A stretch of DNA of 64,000 nt from Burkholderia paludis (lineage in GTDB: Bacteria > Pseudomonadota > Gammaproteobacteria > Burkholderiales > Burkholderiaceae), in the NCBI RefSeq assembly GCF_000732615.1, contig NZ_JPGL01000060.1, positions 1 to 64,000 on the forward strand, written 5' to 3'. Under the pieces are notes generated by a model that had not been told where the DNA came from, did not search any database, and saw only the letters and a program-made list of their open reading frames with translations. This document shows, in pieces, positions 49,762-57,027 of the stretch (within the stretch, counting starts at the first letter, position 1; every line of letters begins with the position of its first letter). The translations under genes were made by a program, and so were the position numbers.

Positions 49762-51255
49762 TCAGAAACGCGGCAGGTCGGGGTGCGGCAGCAGCCCGCC
49801 GCGCACATGCTGGCGGCCGTATTCGGCGCAGCGCGCGCGGGTGGGGATGCCCTTGTCCGGGTTCAGCAGCCCCGCCGGATCGAATGCGCGCTTGACCGCG
49901 AAGAACGCATCGCGCTCCTGCGGCGAGAACTGTACGCACATCGAATTGAGCTTCTCGATGCCGACGCCGTGCTCGCCCGTCACGCTGCCGCCGAATTCCA
50001 CGCAGCATTCGAGGATTTCCGCGCCGAACTGCTCGGCGCGGTGCAGTTCGTCCGGATCGTTCGCGTTGTAGAGGATCAGCGGATGCATGTTGCCGTCGCC
50101 CGCATGGAACACGTTGATGCAGCGCAGCCCGTAGCGCGTTTCCAGCTGCTCGATGCGTGCGAGCAGCGGGCCGATCGCGCGGCGCGGGACGGTGCCGTCC
50201 ATGCAGTAATAGTCGGCGGAGATCCGGCCGGCGGCCGGAAACGCGTTCTTGCGGCCCGACCAGAAGCGCAGCCGCTCGCTCTCGTTGCGCGACACCTGGA
50301 TGCGGGTTGCGCCGTGCTCGCGCAGCACCGCCGTCATCCGCACGATTTCTTCCGCGACCTCTTCGGGCGTGCCGTCCGATTCGCACAGCAGGATCGCCTT
50401 CGCGTCGAGGTCGTAGCCCGCGTGCGTGAACGCCTCGACGGCCTGCGTGGCCGGCTTGTCCATCATCTCGAGCCCGGCCGGGATGATGCCCGACGCGATG
50501 ATCGCCGCGACGGCCTCGCCGCCCTTGACGACGTCGTCGAAGCTCGCCATCACGAGTTGCGCCGTCTGCGGCTTCGGGATCAGCCTCACCGTGACTTCGG
50601 TGACGATCGCGAACATCCCTTCGCTGCCGATCATCACGGCCAGCAGGTCGAGGCCGGGCATGTCGAGCGCGAGCGAGCCGAACTCGACGATCTCGCCGTC
50701 GATCGTCACCGCGCGCACGCGCATCACGTTGTGCACGGTCAGCCCGTATTTCAGGCAATGCACGCCGCCGGAATTTTCCGCGACGTTGCCGCCGATCGTG
50801 CACGCGATCTGCGACGACGGATCGGGCGCGTAATACAGGCCGTACGGCGCGGCGGCCTCGGAGATCGCGAGGTTGCGCACGCCGGGCTGCACGGTCGCCG
50901 TGCGCGCGTACGGGTCGATCTCGACGATGCGCGTGAAGCGCGCAAGCGACAGCACGACGCCGAGCGCGATCGGCAGCGCGCCGCCCGACAGGCTGGTGCC
51001 CGCGCCGCGCGGCACGATCGGCACTTCCATGCGGCGGCAGATCTGCACGATCCGCTGCACCTGCGACTCCGTTTCGGGCAGCGCGACCGCCAGCGGCAGG
51101 CGGCGATACGCGGACAGGCCGTCGCATTCGTACGGTGCGGTGTCTTCGTCGCGGTACAGCAGGCAGTGCGTCGGCAGCACGGCCATCAGCGCCTGCACGA
51201 CTTCGCGCTGGCGCTGCGCACGGGCCGCGCTCGACAGTTCGACGGGAGCGTTCAT
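49762..51255 (-). CDS. glcD: Glycolate oxidase FAD subunit GlcD
   Basis: A 497-residue FAD-linked oxidase that oxidises glycolate (and D-lactate in some relatives) to the 2-oxoacid. The FAD-binding domain shows PIVPRGAGTSLSGGALP and IGGNVAENSGGVHCLKYG, and the C-terminal cap shows NVFHAGDGNMHPL and GEHGVGIEKL. The start at 51255 (MNAPVELSSAARAQRQ) is the family N-terminus. It precedes glcE by 151 bases and follows a second FAD oxidase by 41 bases. Confidence 0.95.
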   Translation of the reverse strand: MNAPVELSSAARAQRQREVVQALMAVLPTHCLLYRDEDTAPYECDGLSAYRRLPLAVALPETESQVQRIVQICRRMEVPIVPRGAGTSLSGGALPIALGVVLSLARFTRIVEIDPYARTATVQPGVRNLAISEAAAPYGLYYAPDPSSQIACTIGGNVAENSGGVHCLKYGLTVHNVMRVRAVTIDGEIVEFGSLALDMPGLDLLAVMIGSEGMFAIVTEVTVRLIPKPQTAQLVMASFDDVVKGGEAVAAIIASGIIPAGLEMMDKPATQAVEAFTHAGYDLDAKAILLCESDGTPEEVAEEIVRMTAVLREHGATRIQVSRNESERLRFWSGRKNAFPAAGRISADYYCMDGTVPRRAIGPLLARIEQLETRYGLRCINVFHAGDGNMHPLILYNANDPDELHRAEQFGAEILECCVEFGGSVTGEHGVGIEKLNSMCVQFSPQERDAFFAVKRAFDPAGLLNPDKGIPTRARCAEYGRQHVRGGLLPHPDLPRF

Positions 51256-51296
51256 GAGGTCTCCAGCAGCAGGGGGCGCGTCGTCGCGCCGCCGTG

Positions 51297-52706
51297 TCAG
51301 CACGTGAAAATCTTGCCCGGATTCATCAGGTTGCGCGGATCGAGCGCGAGCTTGATTGCGCGCATCGTGTCGATCGCGTTGTCGCCGTGCTCCTTCGGCA
51401 GGAAGCGCATCTTGTGCAGCCCGACGCCGTGCTCGCCGGTGCAGGTGCCGCCGAGACGCAGCGCACGCTCGACGATCCGGTCGTTGATATGCTCGGCTTC
51501 GGCGATTTCCTCGGGCTTGTCGGGGTCGATCAGAATTGCCACGTGGAAATTGCCGTCGCCGACGTGGCCGACGATCGGGCAGGGCAGCGACGACGCGCGC
51601 AGGTCGACCTCGGTTTCCTCGACGCAGGCGGCGAGCTGCGAGATCGGCACGCAGACGTCGGTCGTCACCGCGCGGCAGCCCGGCTTCAGCTGCAGCATCG
51701 CGAAGTACGCGTTGTGGCGCGCGGCCCAGAGCCGGCTGCGATCTTCGGGGCGGGTCGCCCATTCGAAGCCCTGGCCGCGGTTCTGGCCCGCGAGCGCCTG
51801 CACGAGTTCGGCCTGTTCCCTGACGCCGGCCTCGGTGCCGTGGAATTCGAAGAACAGCGTCGGCGCTTCGGCGAGCGTCAGGTTCGAGTGGCGGTTGATC
51901 GAGCGCACGGCAAGCGCATCGACGAATTCGACGCGCGCGATCGGCACGCCGATCTGGATCGTCTCGATCACGGTGCGCACCGCGTCGCCCATCGACGGGA
52001 ACGTGCAGATCGCGGCCGACACGGCTTCGGGCAGCGGATGCAGGCGCAGCGTGATCTCGGTGATCACGCCCAGCGTGCCTTCCGAGCCGACGAACAGGCG
52101 CGTGAGGTCGTAGCCGGCCGACGACTTGCGGGCGCGCGTGCCGGTTTTCACCACGCGGCCGTCGGCGAGCACGGCGGTCAGGCCGAGCACGTTCTCGCGC
52201 ATCGTGCCGTAGCGCACGGCGTTGGTGCCCGACGCGCGGGTCGCGGTCATTCCGCCGATGCTGGCATCGGCGCCCGGATCGATCGGGAAGAACAGGCCGG
52301 TGTCGCGCAGCGCCTCGTTGAGCGCCTTGCGCGTGATGCCGGGCTCGACCGTCACGGTCAGGTCTTCCGCGTTGATCGACAGCACGCGGTTCATTTCCGA
52401 CAGGTCGAGCGAGATGCCGCCGCGCACCGCGAGCAGGTGCCCTTCGAGCGACGAGCCGGCGCCGTACGGGATCAGCGGCACGCCGTACAGCGAGCACAGC
52501 GACACGACTTCGCGCACGTCGTCCGCGCTGTGCGCGAACACGACGGCGTCGGGCAGTTGCGGATCGAACGGCGATTCGTCGCGGCCGTGATGGGCGCGCA
52601 CGGCGTCGGCGGTCGACACGCGCGCGCCGAAGGCGGCGCGCAGCGCATCGAGCATGGCGGGGGGAAGCGGCCGGCGCGTGGCGGCCGGCGGGGCAGGGTG
52701 ATTCAC
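51297..52706 (-). CDS. FAD-linked D-2-hydroxyacid (D-lactate-type) dehydrogenase
   Basis: A 469-residue relative of GlcD and cytochrome-linked D-lactate dehydrogenases. The FAD loop PLIPYGAGSSLEGHLLA, the SIGGMTATRASGTNAVRYG segment and the C-terminal GHVGDGNFHVAI and GEHGVGLHK motifs are intact. I select the GTG at 52706 because AAGGAG lies seven bases upstream and no ATG gives a better start. First gene of a run with glcD, glcE and glcF. The exact substrate is uncertain; D-lactate is most likely. Confidence 0.87.
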   Translation of the reverse strand: MNHPAPPAATRRPLPPAMLDALRAAFGARVSTADAVRAHHGRDESPFDPQLPDAVVFAHSADDVREVVSLCSLYGVPLIPYGAGSSLEGHLLAVRGGISLDLSEMNRVLSINAEDLTVTVEPGITRKALNEALRDTGLFFPIDPGADASIGGMTATRASGTNAVRYGTMRENVLGLTAVLADGRVVKTGTRARKSSAGYDLTRLFVGSEGTLGVITEITLRLHPLPEAVSAAICTFPSMGDAVRTVIETIQIGVPIARVEFVDALAVRSINRHSNLTLAEAPTLFFEFHGTEAGVREQAELVQALAGQNRGQGFEWATRPEDRSRLWAARHNAYFAMLQLKPGCRAVTTDVCVPISQLAACVEETEVDLRASSLPCPIVGHVGDGNFHVAILIDPDKPEEIAEAEHINDRIVERALRLGGTCTGEHGVGLHKMRFLPKEHGDNAIDTMRAIKLALDPRNLMNPGKIFTC

Positions 52707-52879
52707 GAACGTCTCCTTGTCGATCCGGGCGGACGCGTCGGCGCCGGCCCGGCTCCCGTGCTGCGGGGTTGCGGCCCATTCTACGCTGTAACGCCTGCTG
52801 CGCCTGCCGCCGCGGGCTGCGATAATCGCGTTCCAACGCAACCCGGCCGCAGCGCGGCCGAGCACGGGAGGACCTCCGC

Positions 52880-53431
52880 ATGGGCAACCGCTTGAGCAAG
52901 ATCGCCACGCGCACGGGCGACGACGGCACCACCGGCCTGGGCGACGGCCGTCGCATCGGCAAGGACGACACGCGGATCGCGGCGATCGGCGACGTCGACG
53001 AACTGAATTCGAACCTCGGCGTGCTGCTCGCCGAGACGCTGCCGGACGATGTCCGCACGGCGCTCGTCACGATCCAGCACGACCTGTTCGATCTCGGCGG
53101 CGAGCTGTGCATCCCCGGTCATACGGTGCTCGACGACACGCATCTCGCGCGGCTCGACCGCTGGCTCGCCGACTACAATGCGACGCTGCCGCCGCTGAAG
53201 GAATTCATCCTGCCGGCCGGCTCGCGCGCCGCGTCGCTCGCGCACGTCTGCCGCACCGTGTGTCGCCGAGCGGAGCGCTCGATCGTCGCTCTCGGGCGGA
53301 CCGAAACGCTCAACGACACGCCGCGGCGCTACGTGAACCGGCTGTCGGATCTGCTGTTCGTGCTGGCGCGCGTGCTGAACCGCACCGATGGCGGCGCGGA
53401 CGTGCTGTGGGAGCGCGGCCGCGTCCGCTGA
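52880..53431 (+). CDS. PduO-type ATP:cob(I)alamin adenosyltransferase
   Basis: A 183-residue adenosyltransferase that converts cob(I)alamin to coenzyme B12. The ATP-binding N-terminus KIATRTGDDGTTGLGDGRR and the C-terminal R-x-Y-V-N-R-L-S-D-L-L-F signature identify the PduO/MMAB class, not CobA. GGAGG precedes the ATG by about nine bases. No other cobalamin gene is nearby. It diverges from the FAD oxidase across 173 bases. Confidence 0.94.
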   Translation: MGNRLSKIATRTGDDGTTGLGDGRRIGKDDTRIAAIGDVDELNSNLGVLLAETLPDDVRTALVTIQHDLFDLGGELCIPGHTVLDDTHLARLDRWLADYNATLPPLKEFILPAGSRAASLAHVCRTVCRRAERSIVALGRTETLNDTPRRYVNRLSDLLFVLARVLNRTDGGADVLWERGRVR

Positions 53432-53493
53432 CACCTTGCCCCCTTCGCCCCCGTTGCCGCACTGCGACAATTTGCCCGGGAGGCGCCGATTTC

Positions 53494-53522
53494 TTAAACA
53501 TGTATTGTGTATGCATGTTTAA
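53494..53522. promoter_or_regulatory. NsrR-like operator in front of hmp
   Basis: Inverted repeat TTAAACATGTAT (53494-53505) and ATGCATGTTTAA (53511-53522), 11 of 12 positions complementary, five-base centre. The core ATGTATT-N3-TATGCAT matches the 7-3-7 layout of NsrR sites. It ends 12 bases before the hmp ATG, so a bound repressor would cover the promoter or start region. The nitric-oxide sensor NsrR is the obvious candidate (inference). Confidence 0.65.
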
Positions 53523-53534
53523 CGGAGAACGAAC

Positions 53535-54743
53535 ATGACCCACATCACCGCTGACCAGATGGCTCGCGTGAAGGCCACTGCCCCTGTCCTCGCCGTGCAC
53601 GGCGCGACGATCACGAAGCACTTCTACCAGCGCATGTTCGCGCGCCATCCGGAACTGAAGAACCTGTTCAACCAGACGCACCAGCAGACCGGCAGCCAGC
53701 CGGAGACGCTCGCGAAGGCCGTCTACGCGTACGCGGCGAACATCGACAATCTCGGCGCGCTGGGCGGCGCCGTGACGAAGATCGCGCACAAGCACGCGAG
53801 CCTGAACATCCGCCCCGAGCATTACCCGATCGTCGGCGAGAACCTGCTGGCGTCGATCGTCGAGGTGCTCGGCGACGCGGTCGACGCCGACACGCTCGAC
53901 GCGTGGCGGGTCGCGTACGGCCAGCTCGCGCAGATCCTGATCGGCGCCGAGGCCGATCTGTACGCGGGGGCGGCGTGGAGCGGATTCCGTCCGTTCAAGG
54001 TCGAGCGCAAGGTGCGCGAAAGCGACGAGATCACGTCGTTCTACCTGACGCCGGCCGACGGCGGCGCGGCGCCGTCGTTCGAGCCCGGGCAGTACGTCAC
54101 GGTGAAGCGCTTCGTCGGCGAGCTCGGCGTCGACCAGCCGCGCCAGTACAGCCTGTCCGATGCGCCGCACGGCAAGTGGCTGCGCATCTCGGTGAAGCGC
54201 GAGGCCGGCAAGCCGGAGGTCATTCCGGCCGGCAAGGTGTCGACGCTGATGCACGATGGCGTGGAAGAGGGGGCGATCGTCGAGGTGACTGCCCCGATGG
54301 GCGAATTCTCGCTGAAGCGCGGCGTCGAGACGCCCGTCGTGCTGATCTCCGGCGGCGTCGGCATCACCCCGATGATGTCGATGGCGTCGTCGCTGATCGC
54401 CGAGGGCAGCCGGCGCGAAGTCCGGTTCGTCCACGCGTGCCGTTCGGGCGCAGTGCATGCGTTCCGCGACTGGCTGAACGATACGGTGCGCGAGCATGCG
54501 AACGTCACGCGCACGGTGGTGTACGAGCTGGTCGGCCCGCACGATCGCGCCGGCATCGATCACGACCTTGAAGGCCGGCTCACGCCGGAACGCCTGAAGG
54601 CGTTCGCGCTCGTGCCGGACGCCGACTACTACATCTGCGGCCCGATTGCCTTCATGAAGGCGCAGCGAGATGCGCTCGTCGCGCTCGGCGTCGCGCCGGA
54701 ACGCGTGCATACCGAAATCTTCGGTTCGGGCGCGCTCGAGTGA
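53535..54743 (+). CDS. hmp: Flavohaemoglobin Hmp (nitric oxide dioxygenase)
   Basis: A 402-residue cytosolic enzyme converting NO and oxygen to nitrate with NAD(P)H. The globin domain (1-140) has the proximal haem ligand H85 (TKIAHKHASL) as in E. coli Hmp. The FAD domain carries RQYSLSD and the NAD domain GGVGITPMMSM. GGAG precedes the ATG. A single-gene unit with an NsrR-like dyad upstream and a terminator downstream. Confidence 0.97.
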   Translation: MTHITADQMARVKATAPVLAVHGATITKHFYQRMFARHPELKNLFNQTHQQTGSQPETLAKAVYAYAANIDNLGALGGAVTKIAHKHASLNIRPEHYPIVGENLLASIVEVLGDAVDADTLDAWRVAYGQLAQILIGAEADLYAGAAWSGFRPFKVERKVRESDEITSFYLTPADGGAAPSFEPGQYVTVKRFVGELGVDQPRQYSLSDAPHGKWLRISVKREAGKPEVIPAGKVSTLMHDGVEEGAIVEVTAPMGEFSLKRGVETPVVLISGGVGITPMMSMASSLIAEGSRREVRFVHACRSGAVHAFRDWLNDTVREHANVTRTVVYELVGPHDRAGIDHDLEGRLTPERLKAFALVPDADYYICGPIAFMKAQRDALVALGVAPERVHTEIFGSGALE

Positions 54744-54766
54744 AGCCTGTGCGCAAGACCTGCGGT

Positions 54767-55179
54767 TCATGAAAAAGCCCGGCGTGAGCCGGGCTGTGAT
54801 TTTGTCGTCCGCGCTGTCACGCGGATGACGTCGGTCGGGGCGGCACTTGCGAGCGGCATGCCTTCACGGCGTGCCTGGGCGACCATCGAGCGGTCGAACG
54901 GATCGGCATGGTCCGAATTCGGGCTGCGCGGCGATGCCTTCGATGTGGTCGCTGCCGATCGACAACTCCGCGAAACCGGCGAACCGAAACGCCGGGCGCG
55001 CGTTGCACGCACGAACGGGCAGGTGCCTTTGCGGTATTTGACCGCGATTTTCCGGATGGATGCGGCACTGACGTACAGCGTGTTCTCCGGATTCTCGATC
55101 AGCGCGGTCGCGGTCGACGAAAGCGGGGGGCGTCTCCGGCGGCCCGGAGCGCGATATGCGTGTCGGGCAACAGCTTCAC
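54767..55179 (-). pseudogene. Decayed PIN-domain (VapC-like) toxin
   Basis: Reading leftwards from a GTG at 55179, which overlaps the antitoxin stop, pieces of a PIN toxin appear in successive frames. They are KLLPDTHIALRAAGDAP, then LSSTATALIENPENTLYVSA and SIRKIAVKYRKG, then LPVRACNARPAFRFAGFAEL with SIGSDHIEGIAAQPEF, then DHADPFDRSMVAQARREGMP. Frame changes fall near 55125-55130 (a six-C run on this strand), 55022-55025 and 54911-54920. The first catalytic Asp (PDTH) and the DPFDR region are recognisable, but no intact protein can be made. Confidence 0.78.
54777..54804. terminator. Bidirectional terminator between hmp and the toxin remnant
   Basis: Perfect 8-bp stem AGCCCGGC/GCCGGGCT with loop GTGA (54777-54796). 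The plus-strand tail is GTGATTTTG and the minus-strand tail is a better T5. It serves hmp and, from the other side, the toxin-antitoxin remnant. Confidence 0.85.
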
Positions 55180-55445
55180 GGCGCGAGCGTCCGTTCGGCG
55201 CCGGCATCGAAGTCGGCGGCGATCGATGCGTCGCCGGCGTTGAATGCTTCGACGGTCGCCGGGATGCTCAGGCCGGTCCGCAATTGACGGGCCGCCCCGA
55301 TCCGTTGCGGTGCCGCATAAGGAACGATCCGGGCGACCGGATGGCCATTGCGGGCGATCACGACTTCGGATTCGCGTCCCGGCTCCAACGCCTCGACAAG
55401 GCGGGAGAGTCGTGATTTGGCATCGTGCAGGTTGACGGTCGGCAT
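55176..55445 (-). CDS. Phd/YefM-type antitoxin
   Basis: An 89-residue antitoxin. The N-terminus MPTVNLHDAKSRLSRLVEAL and the segment SEVVIARNGHPVARIVPY form the Phd/YefM DNA-binding fold; the C-terminus would wrap the toxin. It is intact while the downstream PIN toxin, which starts within its stop codon, is broken. No strong ribosome binding site is seen before the ATG at 55445. It may persist as an orphan DNA-binding protein. Confidence 0.83.
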   Translation of the reverse strand: MPTVNLHDAKSRLSRLVEALEPGRESEVVIARNGHPVARIVPYAAPQRIGAARQLRTGLSIPATVEAFNAGDASIAADFDAGAERTLAP

Positions 55446-55558
55446 CGGGGTTGGCCAGGCAGTGTCAGCGGGTCTGGCAGAGCCCGACGCAGGCGGCAGC
55501 CCGACCGGATGGCCGACCCGCCCGCAGGCGGGGGGGCGATCCGGCCGGTTTTCGTCCG

Positions 55559-56632
55559 TCAGTTCCCGCTGCCGCGCGCGACGCGGCGCGCCTTGACCGA
55601 TTCCGCCAGGCCTTCGAGCACCTTCACGCTGTCGTCCCACGCGATGCACGCGTCGGTGATGCTCTGGCCGTAGGTCAGCTCGCAGCCTTCCTTCAGGTCC
55701 TGGCGCCCTTCGACGAGGTGCGACTCGATCATCAGGCCGACGATGCGCGAGTCGCCGGCCGCGATCTGGCGGCCGATGTCGGCGCAGACCGGGATCTGGT
55801 TCTCGTGCTTCTTCGAGCTGTTCGCGTGGCTCGCGTCGATCATCAGGCGCGCGGCGAGGCCGGCCTTGCCGATGTCCGCGCAGGCGGCGTTCACGCTGTC
55901 CGCGTCGTAGTTCGGCGTCTTGCCGCCGCGCAGGATCACGTGGCAGTCCTCGTTGCCGGCGGTCGACACGATCGCCGAATGGCCGCCCTTCGTCACCGAC
56001 AGGAAATGGTGCGGCTGCGACGCGGCCTTGATCGCGTCGACCGCGATCTTCACGTTGCCGTCGGTGCCGTTCTTGAAGCCGACCGGGCACGACAGCCCCG
56101 ACGCGAGCTCGCGGTGCACCTGCGATTCCGTCGTGCGCGCGCCGATCGCGCCCCACGAGATCAGGTCGGCGATGTACTGCGGACTGATCATGTCGAGGTA
56201 TTCGGTCGCGGCCGGCAGTCCCATTTCGTTGATCTGCAGCAGCAGCTCGCGCGCGGTGCGCAGCCCTTCGTTGATCTTGAAGCTGTTGTCGAGATGCGGA
56301 TCGTTGATGAGGCCCTTCCAGCCGACCGTCGTGCGCGGCTTCTCGAAGTACACGCGCATCACGATTTCCAGTTCGCCCTTGAAGCGCTCGCGCTCCGCCG
56401 CGAGCCGGCCCGCGTATTCGATCGCCGCCTTCGTGTCGTGGATCGAGCACGGCCCGATCACGACGATCAACCGGTCGTCCATCCCGTGCAGGATGCGGTG
56501 CATCGACTGGCGCGCGTTGTAGATCAGCTCGGACGCGGCTTCGGAGCACGCGAATTCGCGGATCAGGTGGGCGGGCGGCGTCAGTTCCTTGAGCTCGCGA
56601 ATGCGGACGTCGTCGGTGTTGTGCGGGGGCAT
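55559..56632 (-). CDS. aroG: 3-deoxy-7-phosphoheptulonate (DAHP) synthase AroG
   Basis: A 357-residue class I-alpha DAHP synthase, condensing phosphoenolpyruvate and erythrose 4-phosphate in the first step of the shikimate pathway. Signatures are VVIGPCSIHD, VYFEKPRTTVGWKGLIND, the metal-binding ILRGGKTPNYD and DASHANSSKKH. The N-terminal extension typical of the feedback-regulated AroFGH group is present. AGGAG lies seven bases before the ATG. An attenuator with an aromatic leader peptide lies 128-255 bases upstream, implying control by charged aromatic tRNAs. Confidence 0.97.
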   Translation of the reverse strand: MPPHNTDDVRIRELKELTPPAHLIREFACSEAASELIYNARQSMHRILHGMDDRLIVVIGPCSIHDTKAAIEYAGRLAAERERFKGELEIVMRVYFEKPRTTVGWKGLINDPHLDNSFKINEGLRTARELLLQINEMGLPAATEYLDMISPQYIADLISWGAIGARTTESQVHRELASGLSCPVGFKNGTDGNVKIAVDAIKAASQPHHFLSVTKGGHSAIVSTAGNEDCHVILRGGKTPNYDADSVNAACADIGKAGLAARLMIDASHANSSKKHENQIPVCADIGRQIAAGDSRIVGLMIESHLVEGRQDLKEGCELTYGQSITDACIAWDDSVKVLEGLAESVKARRVARGSGN

Positions 56633-56759
56633 GCTGTTTCTCCTAGTGTTCCGGGGCGCCGTTCGGTCAGTGCGCGTGCGGCAGATTCATCAATTCAGGC
56701 AATTCAGTGGTGTCGGTCGGGGCTGCGGGATCGCTGCGGCGACCGGTTGGCGAAGGGCG

Positions 56760-56792
56760 AAAAAAAACCGCCGGGTTCGCCGGCGGTTTTTT
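56760..56792 (-). terminator. Attenuator terminator of aroG
   Basis: Stem CCGCCGG/CCGGCGG extended by A6/T6 with a 5-base loop (56762-56792), followed on the minus strand by eight T. It starts 30 bases after the leader-peptide stop and ends 127 bases before the aroG ATG, so as a terminator it can only act on aroG's own leader. Its 5' arm can instead pair with CGCTGGCGG (56844-56836) inside the leader peptide. Confidence 0.9.
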
Positions 56793-56821
56793 CGGGAATT
56801 TCGGTTGCGCTTTACGCGCCA

Positions 56822-56887
56822 TCAACCCTCTCGATCCGCCAGCGGTCTGAGATACCAGAAAAAGTAAAAGTAAAACTTGGCGGACAT
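56822..56887 (-). CDS. Aromatic leader peptide of the aroG attenuator (21 residues)
   Basis: ATG at 56887, TGA at 56822-56824. The peptide reads MSAK, then FYFYFFWY (codons 5-12, bases 56875-56852), then LRPLADREG. Eight consecutive aromatic codons in 21 are far beyond chance. Codons 15-18 contain CGCTGGCGG, complementary (one G-U) to the 5' arm of the terminator that follows. A ribosome stalled on the aromatic codons would leave that segment free to pair and prevent termination; a ribosome reaching the stop would cover it. The ribosome binding site is weak, as is common for leader peptides. Confidence 0.88.
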   Translation of the reverse strand: MSAKFYFYFFWYLRPLADREG

Positions 56888-56924
56888 GACGGGGATTCGG
56901 TTCGTCAAAAAAGTTGATTCGGAA

Positions 56925-56953
56925 TTTATACCCCGTCACCGGGCGGCTGGCAA
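56925..56953 (-). promoter_or_regulatory. Sigma70 promoter of the aroG leader
   Basis: On the minus strand TTGCCA (56953-56948), a 17-bp spacer and TATAAA (56930-56925). The expected start near 56918 gives about 30 nt before the leader ATG, a normal geometry for an attenuated biosynthetic operon. Confidence 0.8.
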
Positions 56954-56971
56954 CCGGGGTGTGTCGAAAAT

Positions 56972-57015
56972 GCGGACAATCCGCGCGATTTTTCCAGAAT
57001 GCGCGGATTGTCTGC
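56972..57015 (-). terminator. Long imperfect hairpin after tldD
   Basis: CGGACAATCCGCGC (56973-56986) pairs with GCGCGGATTGTCTG (57001-57014), 13 of 14 plus one G-U, with a 14-base loop. On the minus strand it begins 12 bases after the tldD stop and is followed by a weak GCATTTTCG tail. It is probably the tldD terminator, but it also lies just upstream of the aroG -35. Confidence 0.5.
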
Positions 57016-57027
57016 GTCGCGATGCGG

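Noticed and set aside
55517-55532. CCCGCC/GGCGGG hairpin after aroG as a terminator
   Set aside because: Short stem in a G-run with no T-tract on either strand.
56667-56939. 90-codon minus-strand frame spanning the aroG leader
   Set aside because: It reads through the promoter and the attenuator hairpin, has no recognisable family, and is better explained by the 21-codon aromatic leader peptide in another frame.
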